A DNA stretch of 5,427 bases from Anaerolineaceae bacterium. Lineage in GTDB: Bacteria; Chloroflexota; Anaerolineae; Anaerolineales; Anaerolineaceae. Position numbers and translations under genes: made by a program. This document shows, piece after piece, positions 1-4,554 of the stretch. The notes under the pieces are model-generated. The model was not told the DNA's origin, searched no databases, and was given only the letters and a program-made list of their open reading frames with translations. Where the stretch lies: NCBI GenBank assembly GCA_030620065.1, contig JAUXFJ010000129.1:1-5427 (forward strand), read 5' to 3'. How positions within the stretch are numbered: position 1 is the stretch's first letter; every line of letters starts with the position of its first letter.

Positions 1-1
1 C

Positions 2-811
2 GACCCGATCAGCCCTGAGAAAAGAGATCAACTTCAAGCATTCATTGAGGCACTACCGTCCGGACCTTTTGGCTCGCGCCCACGCCTCTCCCTGCTCGCA
101 TCAACCAGTACGGACAGGGAGTCCCTGCGCGGATTGGGAACATATGGCTTTATCAAAAATCCACCCGCCTTCATCGTCGGCGCGATGTCCCCCACTGAAT
201 ATGATCTTGAAGATTACGGCTACCTGATGGAAGCTGTCATCCTGTATGCCACCAGTATTGGTCTGGGCACCTGCTGGCTGGGCGGCACATTCACGAAGAG
301 TAGTTTTGCTAAAAGGATAAATTTATGCGCTATTGAGACCATCCCTGCGGTAACTTCTGTGGGTGAATTTACATCACCTGATCAAAAACGCAAGGGACTG
401 GCCAGCCAAACAGCCGGATCTGATCGCCGCATACCATGGGACGACTTATTCTATAAAAATGAGCTTGATATACCGTTAAGCCAAAACGATGCGGTAGATT
501 ACACAAAGGTTTTAGAGATGCTGCGCATTGGACCTTCAGCCTCCAACAAACAGCCCTGGCGCATTGTAAAACATGGCCACTTCTGGCGCTTCTACATGAG
601 ACGAACTCCCGGTTACCGGAAGGACTTTATCAAACGCGTATTGGATCTGTGCGACCTGCAGCGCCTGGACATGGGCATCGCTATGTGTCACTTTGAGTTG
701 GCAGCGATCGAGCTGGGCTTGAAGGGTAAATGGGTTGTAGAAGAAGGGGCAGTGAAACAACCGGATGAGCTGACTGAATATATTGTCAGTTGGGAAAGTG
801 TTGGTGGGTAA
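2..811 (+). CDS. Nitroreductase family protein (TM1586-type), 5' end outside window
   Basis: Probable FMN-dependent, cytosolic nitroreductase-fold oxidoreductase; the natural substrate cannot be inferred. The frame is open from base 2 with no stop, so the gene starts left of the window; a TTG at 134 is only an internal codon. In fragment numbering (269 residues), DPISPEK at 1-7 and GPFGSR at 21-26 look like the region just after the N-terminal Arg-rich FMN-binding start. LGTYGFIKNPPAFIVG (45-60) and GLGTCWLGG (about 83-91) are typical of the first half. IGPSASNKQPWRIV, in the second half, is the duplicated nitroreductase signature (R/GPSA-x-N-x-QPW). This two-half architecture matches the TM1586-type nitroreductases (PF14512), from memory. 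Perhaps 20 residues are missing. It is convergent with the next gene and no operon partner is visible. Family assignment is fairly secure, the exact subfamily less so. Confidence 0.78.
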   Translation, partial: DPISPEKRDQLQAFIEALPSGPFGSRPRLSLLASTSTDRESLRGLGTYGFIKNPPAFIVGAMSPTEYDLEDYGYLMEAVILYATSIGLGTCWLGGTFTKSSFAKRINLCAIETIPAVTSVGEFTSPDQKRKGLASQTAGSDRRIPWDDLFYKNELDIPLSQNDAVDYTKVLEMLRIGPSASNKQPWRIVKHGHFWRFYMRRTPGYRKDFIKRVLDLCDLQRLDMGIAMCHFELAAIELGLKGKWVVEEGAVKQPDELTEYIVSWESVGG

Positions 812-828
812 AGGATTTAAACTTAAAA

Positions 829-877
829 AGAAGACATATCATGAACAACCTATTTATAGATCGTAGATATGTCTTCT
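829..877. terminator. Perfect 12-bp inverted repeat between convergent genes, possible terminator
   Basis: AGAAGACATATC (829-840) and GATATGTCTTCT (866-877) are perfect reverse complements around a 25-base spacer. The repeat lies between the convergent ends of the nitroreductase (811) and the membrane-protein gene (918). Read on the minus strand, the stem is followed by a short run TTTT then AAGTTT, a weak U-tract. On the plus strand there is no U-run directly after the stem; a T6 run appears only at 895-900. It is therefore more plausible as a terminator for the minus-strand gene. The loop is long for a canonical intrinsic terminator, so a protein-binding site or a mobile-element remnant is possible. 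Confidence 0.4.
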
Positions 878-917
878 ATGTTACTAGTTGAGCATTTTTT
901 AACGCTGTTTAAGAATC

Positions 918-1292
918 TTACGACTTCCCAAATTGGAAATAGCCAAAGCCCAAAGACAGAAGGAAGTATATTGCCACAGTGGACCAGATCAAATAATTCC
1001 CTGGGCCATAGAGCCCATCAAATAGTGAGGCAACAAAGCTGGTAGCGCTTAGAATAAAACCACCAAGTATGATAGCTTTCATAGCTTCACCGCTTGAATC
1101 CGCGTTTCTCGCGAACCAAACTATGAAAGAAACACCAAGGAGGGCAGAGCCAAAGTACCTGGCAATATACTGCCCCGAAATATCAAGTGTCACATCATAC
1201 ATTGTCATGGTTTGGACTGGTACAAAGAGGAATGCCAACCCAAACAGAAACGCTACCAAGGCGGCAATAGACATAAATGAACTGAGTTTCAT
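918..1292 (-). CDS. Small four-helix membrane protein, unknown function
   Basis: A 124-residue, very hydrophobic protein with four likely membrane helices at about residues 5-25, 42-62, 71-92 and 99-120. The pattern GQYIARYFGSALLGVSFIVWFAR in helix 2 (an aromatic/Arg/Gly-rich helix ending in W-x-A-R) recurs in small uncharacterised bacterial membrane proteins. I do not recognise a named family with confidence. The ATG at 1292 is supported by an excellent ribosome-binding site, AAGGAG at 1306-1301, eight bases upstream. It is separated from the upstream minus-strand gene by 262 bp, so it probably has its own promoter and need not belong to the MarR operon. No catalytic motif is visible. Confidence 0.8.
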   Translation of the reverse strand: MKLSSFMSIAALVAFLFGLAFLFVPVQTMTMYDVTLDISGQYIARYFGSALLGVSFIVWFARNADSSGEAMKAIILGGFILSATSFVASLFDGLYGPGNYLIWSTVAIYFLLSLGFGYFQFGKS

Positions 1293-1554
1293 GTGATTAT
1301 CTCCTTTAAAATGAATAAGATAAGTTTTGATATAGATCTGCAGTCTGTATCAAATAGAACACTTAATGACAAATATCCACTCCTTTCTGCCTTCAAGGCA
1401 ATTCTCTGTCACACGATAATGTCCAATATGTTGAGAAGGTGTGAGAACAATGTCATTTCTATTGTGTTTGCAAGGGAGAATTGTGTCTTACATTAATATT
1501 ATATACTTAATTAATCACGATTTTATTGTTTTTCTTCAGATAGCATAGCTAATT
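1293..1554. other. 262-bp intergenic region between two minus-strand genes
   Basis: I find no convincing gene here. A plus-strand open frame (1293-1496, 67 codons) has no visible ribosome-binding site, starts inside the leader of the minus gene and has no recognisable protein pattern. On the minus strand a perfect TATAAT lies at 1503-1498 in an AT-rich patch but lacks a good -35. A second weak candidate, TTGTCA with TACAGA 17 bases downstream, lies nearer the gene, with its -10 at about 1350. Either could serve the membrane-protein gene at 1292. No terminator-like hairpin with a U-tract follows the gene ending at 1555; a 4-bp stem at 1541-1551 is too small to matter. Confidence 0.4.
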
Positions 1555-1929
1555 CTATCGCTGATCTTTTCGTTTCTGAGCAAGCATCAGGGACAGAACA
1601 ATAACCCAGACAACCATTCTAACGATCATTGCTTTAATACTGTCGGGGGCAACCACATCACTGTAAGCAACCTGTAAAATCAGCATCACGACACCATGAA
1701 CGGCTAATGTGCCAATTGCGACAGGCATTGCATACTTGCTGTCCTTCCAAATGAGGAGGGCGGTAATCAAGAGTGATATTAACCCTGCGATAATGTTATA
1801 GATCGGGAGCCAATCAATCACATAATAATCCATGACCTTTCCCAAAACAACCTGGCCACCTGCAAAGACAGCCATCGCACCGATAATAAACGCGATTACT
1901 GCGGCAATTTTTCTATAATTTGTTTTCAT
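1555..1929 (-). CDS. Small four-helix membrane protein, last gene of the MarR operon
   Basis: A 124-residue integral membrane protein with likely helices at about residues 8-28, 42-61, 68-88 and 103-119 and a very basic C-terminus (QKRKDQR). Tryptophan and acidic residues lie in the first loop (DYYVIDWLP) and a short polar loop, YSDVVAPDS, precedes helix 4. No family is recognised and no catalytic motif is seen. The ATG at 1929 is preceded by AGGAGT at 1940-1935. This ribosome-binding site lies inside the apparent 3' continuation of the upstream methyltransferase-like frame, whose TGA (1928-1926) overlaps this ATG as ATGA. That suggests ancestral translational coupling. It has the same length as the protein at 918-1292, but the sequences do not look homologous beyond a hydrophobic N-terminus. 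Confidence 0.82.
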   Translation of the reverse strand: MKTNYRKIAAVIAFIIGAMAVFAGGQVVLGKVMDYYVIDWLPIYNIIAGLISLLITALLIWKDSKYAMPVAIGTLAVHGVVMLILQVAYSDVVAPDSIKAMIVRMVVWVIVLSLMLAQKRKDQR

Positions 1930-1991
1930 TTTTTACTCCTGTTCGATAAAAAAGTTGGAATAAGAACGGGGGTAGTCTTTATATAAGCTAG
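1926..1991 (-). other. In-frame 3' continuation of the methyltransferase-like gene beyond its TAA
   Basis: Translating on past the TAA at 1994-1992 in the same frame gives 21 further codons beginning LAYIKTTPVLIP, then a TGA at 1928-1926. ICMT-like proteins usually end FG-x-E-Y-x-x-Y-x-x-x-x-P-x-x-I-P. Here the text is FGDE, stop, LAYIKTTPVLIP, so the stop replaces the conserved Tyr and the rest of the pattern is intact. The frame finishes in a 4-base ATGA overlap with the next gene. TAT or TAC to TAA is a single substitution. Confidence 0.75.
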
Positions 1992-2486
1992 TTATTCATC
2001 CCCAAATCTTTTTTCCAGTTCCTTTTCTTCGATTAGCTTGACATAAAGTAAGATAATTAAAGTAAATATCAATACCATAACGATTGAGCTGATAGAATTT
2101 ATCAATATGCTGATTCCCATAAATAGAGTGATCAGGCCAAAGAATAGGGGGTTACGACAATACGAATATGGCTTTTGGACAACCAATTTTTGAGTAGCCA
2201 TCAATGGCATTGGTGTGCCCAGACCGATCTTTCTCTGTGATCTGATAGACGTAAACAGGAATAGTAGTCCGGGTATGATCAAAAACCCTCCTGATACAGC
2301 TCGTGCAATAGGGTTTAGAAATGTTGGCAATTCCAGCCAGCGATCCAAAAATATCTTTGGGAAGATAAAAAGAAGCACAGGAAAGAATACTGAGTAAACA
2401 AAGACGGGTAAGGCCTTGGCTAGAAAGCGCCTTCTGGGAGTAAGCGGTTGTTTGGATGCCTCTGCTAATTTATCTGCGATTTTCAT
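1992..2486 (-). CDS. Isoprenylcysteine carboxyl methyltransferase-like membrane protein, interrupted near its C-terminus
   Basis: A 164-residue polytopic membrane protein resembling the ICMT/phospholipid-methyltransferase superfamily, SAM-dependent enzymes acting on lipid or prenyl substrates at the membrane. Helices lie at about residues 24-47, 60-80, 114-134 and 133-151. Family motifs in order are GLGTPMP (88-94), PYSYCRNP (106-113, the G/K-P-Y-x-Y-x-R-N-P cofactor-site signature) and EEKELEKRFG (153-162). The ATG at 2486 sits 8 bases after the previous stop, with a weak GAGA ribosome-binding site. The frame ends at TAA exactly where the conserved Tyr of FG-x-EY is expected, and about 20 family-like residues continue in frame beyond it. 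The protein as written therefore lacks its usual C-terminal tail and may be inactive, or the stop may be a recent mutation, an error or read through. The substrate is unknown; bacterial members mostly do not act on prenylated proteins. Confidence 0.8.
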   Translation of the reverse strand: MKIADKLAEASKQPLTPRRRFLAKALPVFVYSVFFPVLLFIFPKIFLDRWLELPTFLNPIARAVSGGFLIIPGLLFLFTSIRSQRKIGLGTPMPLMATQKLVVQKPYSYCRNPLFFGLITLFMGISILINSISSIVMVLIFTLIILLYVKLIEEKELEKRFGDE

Positions 2487-2494
2487 GTATTATC

Positions 2495-2749
2495 TCAATT
2501 AACTTGTTGCTTCGCTTTCTTGCGGCGGTTTCGCTGCCATTTAGTGATATATGGGATCAGGTACAGATAAGATCCGCTGATCACCAGCAGTAACATCAAT
2601 ATGGATTGAAACTGCTCAATCTGAGGCGGCAGGTGCTCTGATGCATCTGCTGTGAACTTTGAGATAACCGCAAGCGGTATAATTATTACCGTCGGTATAG
2701 CAATCCAGCGGTGGAATTTACGTGTCCATTTATTAAAGAACTTTGTCAT
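2495..2749 (-). CDS. Small two-helix membrane protein (PepSY-associated-helix-like)
   Basis: An 84-residue protein with a basic N-terminus containing RKFHRW (10-15), a first helix at about 15-31, a short polar loop (ADASEHLPPQIEQ), a second helix at about 49-68 and a strongly basic tail (KWQRNRRKKAKQQ). The K-x-H-R-W motif entering a membrane helix recalls PepSY-associated membrane proteins, but the rest of that architecture is absent, so the similarity is only suggestive. Positive charge at both ends predicts both termini in the cytoplasm. Its ATG (2749-2747) overlaps the MarR stop TAA (2751-2749) by one base (TAATG), with GGAA upstream, indicating coupled translation. It may be an accessory subunit for the methyltransferase-like neighbour; that is inference. 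Confidence 0.75.
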   Translation of the reverse strand: MTKFFNKWTRKFHRWIAIPTVIIIPLAVISKFTADASEHLPPQIEQFQSILMLLLVISGSYLYLIPYITKWQRNRRKKAKQQVN

Positions 2750-3198
2750 TATATTTTTCCTTTTTCTTCATATTCAACATTTTGGATGGCTCTTTCAAGC
2801 AACTCCAGCAATGTTGTTCTTTCTTGAGTTGTTAGACTTTCGAGCAGGTGCTCGAACTTTTTGCAGCGGAATTTGTGGGTGAGCTTGTGCAGCTCCTGCC
2901 CCTTGGGAGTTAGATAAAGCTGCACTGCCCGTCCATCTTTGGAATCTGGCTGGCGGGTGAGAATTCCAATATCTTCTAATTGACTCACACCGACACTCAC
3001 TGATGGTTTTGATATTTTTAATCCTGATGCTATAAACTGAATACCGCATCCTGGATTTGAATCCAGGAATGTAATTAGCGTTAGCTGTGAAGGGGATATG
3101 TTGGCATCCTTTGGCGGGGCGGATCGTGGCCCGTGTTTACGAAGCCTGTCCATTAGATTTAAGAATTGTTCTGCTGCTCGTTCAAGATCGTTTTTCAT
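2749..3198 (-). CDS. MarR-family transcriptional regulator
   Basis: A 149-residue winged-helix DNA-binding protein, the usual MarR length. Numbered from the start chosen here, an N-terminal dimerisation helix covers about 1-25, LTLITFLDSNPG (39-50) leads into the helix-turn-helix, the recognition helix is KISKPSVSVGVSQLEDIG (about 61-78), and the wing carries the family signature D-x-KDGRAVQLYLTPKG (85-100). A C-terminal dimer helix ends the protein. Two cysteines (C51, C112) might be redox-sensitive, but nothing proves it. The ATG at 3198 is preferred over one 6 codons upstream (3216): AGGAA lies at 3208-3204 ahead of the former, while the latter follows a pyrimidine-rich stretch with no ribosome-binding site. 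It is cotranscribed with the DUF1858-like gene upstream. The 13-bp inverted repeat at the operon promoter is its likely operator, giving autoregulation. The ligand is unknown. Confidence 0.93.
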   Translation of the reverse strand: MKNDLERAAEQFLNLMDRLRKHGPRSAPPKDANISPSQLTLITFLDSNPGCGIQFIASGLKISKPSVSVGVSQLEDIGILTRQPDSKDGRAVQLYLTPKGQELHKLTHKFRCKKFEHLLESLTTQERTTLLELLERAIQNVEYEEKGKI

Positions 3199-3203
3199 AA
3201 TTT

Positions 3204-3208
3204 TTCCT
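3204..3208 (-). promoter_or_regulatory. Ribosome-binding site deciding the marR start
   Basis: AGGAA on the minus strand lies 5 bases before ATG 3198-3196. The alternative upstream ATG at 3216 is preceded by a C/T-rich stretch with no Shine-Dalgarno match, so the shorter protein is favoured. Confidence 0.65.
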
Positions 3209-3254
3209 GTCCACATATTGGAGGGGGGAAGGGTTTGAGTCGATTACTGTGAAT

Positions 3255-3270
3255 AATCCTGTGCAGGATT
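3255..3270. repeat. Short perfect hairpin after the DUF1858-like gene
   Basis: AATCCTG (3255-3261) and CAGGATT (3264-3270) form a 7-bp perfect stem with a 2-base spacer, in practice a 6-bp stem with a 4-base loop in RNA. It begins at the stop codon of the DUF1858-like gene, in the 71-bp gap before marR. There is no U-tract after it on the minus strand, so it is not a standard terminator. It could stabilise the upstream message or tune expression of marR. Confidence 0.35.
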
Positions 3271-3497
3271 TAAGAATCCTTGCTTTCACCCTTTACAGCC
3301 TTTTCCAATATACTTATGAACTCGTCTAAAGGCACTTTGTGGATCCGTGCAGCCATTCCGACAGTAAGCACCTTGCCCAACAATTTGCGAAGTGAGAATT
3401 TCCCAACCCGCTTCACGCCGAATATTTCCATTACTTCTGCAATATCGCCATATTCCTTGAGAATATTTGAAACTCTGGTAGTTTTTGTGATTTCCAA
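3270..3497 (-). CDS. DUF1858-like small protein without cysteines, first gene of the MarR operon
   Basis: A 75-residue soluble protein. The opening MEITKTTRVSNILKEYGD, a mid-section EVMEIFGVKRVG and the ending VPLDEFISILEKAV follow the DUF1858 (ScdA_N-related) layout of a short helical bundle. DUF1858 and ScdA_N proteins often carry a Cys pair after the E-x-F/Y-G segment; here the equivalent stretch is VKRVGKFSLRK and there is no cysteine in the protein. Direct metal or redox chemistry of that kind is therefore unlikely. The frame has a stop (TAG) four codons upstream, and TTG at 3497 is the only sensible start, with AGGAG at 3508-3504 six bases before it. It is the first gene behind the operator-promoter. 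Function is unknown; family placement is moderately sure. Confidence 0.75.
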   Translation of the reverse strand: MEITKTTRVSNILKEYGDIAEVMEIFGVKRVGKFSLRKLLGKVLTVGMAARIHKVPLDEFISILEKAVKGESKDS

Positions 3498-3503
3498 GTC
3501 ATG

Positions 3504-3508
3504 CTCCT
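3504..3508 (-). promoter_or_regulatory. Ribosome-binding site supporting a TTG start
   Basis: AGGAG on the minus strand lies 6 bases before the TTG at 3497. An ATG at 3502-3500 lies only one base from the same site and is in another frame that stops after 23 codons. The TTG is therefore the functional start, and the nearby ATG could at most compete for ribosomes. Confidence 0.65.
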
Positions 3509-3512
3509 AATA

Positions 3513-3543
3513 ATTATAGTTAGTTTATATAACTAACTATAAT
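3513..3543. promoter_or_regulatory. Operator: perfect 13-bp inverted repeat, probable MarR binding site
   Basis: ATTATAGTTAGTT (3513-3525) and AACTAACTATAAT (3531-3543) are exact reverse complements around the 5-base spacer TATAT. AT-rich palindromes with TAGTTA/TAACTA-like half-sites are typical of MarR/SlyA-family operators. The right arm contains the -10 hexamer of the minus-strand promoter (3541-3536), and the centre (3528) coincides with the expected transcription start, so a bound dimer would block RNA polymerase. The marR gene is the second gene of the operon it would control. I see no second copy of the half-site pair elsewhere in the window. The palindrome is directly visible; the identity of the binding protein is inferred. 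Confidence 0.82.
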
Positions 3544-3563
3544 ATAGTTTTGACAATTGTCAA
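3536..3563 (-). promoter_or_regulatory. Sigma-70-type promoter of the DUF1858-MarR operon
   Basis: On the minus strand, TTGACA (3563-3558, 6/6 match) is followed after 16 bases by TATAGT (3541-3536, 5/6 match). This predicts a start near 3529 and a leader of about 30 bases ahead of TTG 3497. The -10 is inside the 13-bp operator. The -35 lies in a 14-bp perfect palindrome, TTGACAATTGTCAA (3550-3563), which also places a TTGACA on the plus strand, although no plus-strand gene follows. Confidence 0.75.
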
Positions 3564-3689
3564 GGGTTTAATTAATTGGGGATTGGTTGTGGGGCAACTT
3601 GGGGCACTAGAGGCTATATTGGACTTTTTCTCTGAATTTAATTATCTCTGTTTATTAATCAATCCGAAAGTTTTCAATGATTATTTGCA

Positions 3690-3711
3690 GGGTTGTGTTT
3701 ATTCACAGCCC
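3690..3711. terminator. Stem-loop just after hypC, weak terminator candidate
   Basis: GGGTTGTG (3690-3697) and CACAGCCC (3704-3711) form an 8-bp stem around a 6-base loop. As plus-strand RNA it has one G-U pair, as minus-strand RNA one C-A mismatch. It abuts the hypC stop codon, where a hydrogenase-operon terminator or 3' stabilising structure would be expected, but the minus-strand sequence after it has no U-tract. Termination before the operator-promoter at 3563 would insulate the two operons; this is not established. Confidence 0.3.
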
Positions 3712-3980
3712 TAATGTTCACCTTGATTTGAATACCCAATCCCAAGTTCTTTTTCAGCATCTGTGATTTCTTTTAATAACTCTAAGGTTTGGTGTGCTTC
3801 TTCTTCATCTAATAAACTGATCGCAAAACCAACATGAATGATAACGTATTTGCCAATCTCAACATCTGGAAGGTATTCAAGACATGCTTCTCTGGTAACG
3901 CCCCCGAAGTCCACTTTTGCCATTTTTAATCCTGCCACGTTATAAAGTTCGATCACTTTTCCTGGTACAGCAAGGCACAT
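3711..3980 (-). CDS. hypC: [NiFe]-hydrogenase maturation chaperone HypC/HupF
   Basis: An 89-residue cytosolic chaperone. The N-terminus MCLAVPGKVIEL carries the invariant Cys2 (revealed after Met removal) and the HypC signature M-C-L-A-V-P-x-K-V. ADVDFGG-type residues (KVDFGGVTREACLEYLP), GKYVIIHVGFAIS and the LDEEEA motif before the C-terminal helix follow the family in order. HypC partners HypD to carry the Fe(CN)2CO group and binds the large-subunit precursor until nickel is inserted and the tail is cleaved. The start is backed by GGAGG at 3989-3985, four bases upstream. It lies 15 bp after the peptidase gene, so it belongs to the hydrogenase operon. The C-terminus (about residues 73-89) is longer and more polar than the minimal family. 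A structure-specific paralogue (HybG-type) is possible. Confidence 0.95.
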   Translation of the reverse strand: MCLAVPGKVIELYNVAGLKMAKVDFGGVTREACLEYLPDVEIGKYVIIHVGFAISLLDEEEAHQTLELLKEITDAEKELGIGYSNQGEH

Positions 3981-3995
3981 AAAACCTCCAAAAAA

Positions 3996-4478
3996 CTAGT
4001 CGAGTAAACCCCAGCTTGATAAATGATTCTCCGCCCTTCTGACGATTTCCGGGATGATTGAGTCAATCTGGGGGCTAAGGTCTAACCCAATTGCTAGGTC
4101 AACCGGTTGCGCTCCAATCAGATGAAGATTCGGGGGTAATTTTTCGCGGAATTTTGCTAAGCCAAGCACTTCCTGAAATGTGATTTGATGATCAGACATT
4201 TTGATTCCGGTATACATTGGAATCTGATCACCTGTCATTTCAATCACGGAGCCTGGTTCTTTTCCTGCATTGATCGCATCTATCACAAGCAAATGGCTGG
4301 ATTCTTCAACCCAAGGCAGCAGATTGAGACCCAACACACCACCATCTACAAATTCCAATCCTTCAATTTCACCTAACAACAGTTCTAGAGCTTTTACTGC
4401 ATGAACGCCCAACCCCTCATCTTTATTAAGTGTATTTCCTAAACCAAGAATGATTTTTCGATTTGGTTTGTTTGTCAC
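3996..4478 (-). CDS. Hydrogenase maturation endopeptidase (HybD/HyaD family, peptidase A31)
   Basis: A 160-residue nickel-dependent protease that removes the C-terminal tail of the large subunit once nickel is in place. GLGNTLNKDEGLGVHAV (12-28) is the family N-terminal signature. By comparison with E. coli HybD (Glu16, Asp62, His93), the metal ligands are Glu21 in KDEGLG, Asp67 in LVIDAI and His97 in MSDHQ; all three are present. DGG (45-47) and IGAQPVDLAIG, near the C-terminus, are also conserved. The start is GTG at 4478, supported by AGGTG at 4490-4486, seven bases upstream. It sits 76 bp after its presumed substrate gene and 15 bp before hypC, the expected order for a group 1-type hydrogenase operon. 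The protein looks complete and functional. Confidence 0.94.
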   Translation of the reverse strand: MTNKPNRKIILGLGNTLNKDEGLGVHAVKALELLLGEIEGLEFVDGGVLGLNLLPWVEESSHLLVIDAINAGKEPGSVIEMTGDQIPMYTGIKMSDHQITFQEVLGLAKFREKLPPNLHLIGAQPVDLAIGLDLSPQIDSIIPEIVRRAENHLSSWGLLD

Positions 4479-4554
4479 AATGATTCACCTTTAAAGAAGA
4501 AACAAATAAAACAATTTCCTTTCGATGACAGCCCAAAAGTCTGCCACCAAAGGA

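Noticed and set aside
88..121. CTCCCTG/CAGGGAG 7-bp inverted repeat
   Set aside because: Inside the nitroreductase coding sequence with a 20-base spacer and no context; expected by chance.
45..227. Plus-strand open frame of 60 codons
   Set aside because: It lies in another frame inside the nitroreductase gene, has no ribosome-binding site and no protein-like pattern.
1293..1496. Plus-strand 67-codon open frame in the intergenic gap
   Set aside because: It begins next to the start of an oppositely oriented gene, has no Shine-Dalgarno site and no recognisable motif; more likely chance.
1541..1551. TAGC-ATA-GCTA hairpin after the gene at 1555
   Set aside because: A 4-bp AT/GC stem with no U-tract; too weak for a terminator.
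918..1929. Possible tandem duplication of two 124-residue four-helix proteins
   Set aside because: Equal length and hydrophobicity only; loops, charged residues and helix patterns do not align.
2795..3049. Minus-strand 84-codon frame overlapping marR
   Set aside because: An alternate frame within a clear MarR gene, low in hydrophobic core pattern; a shadow.
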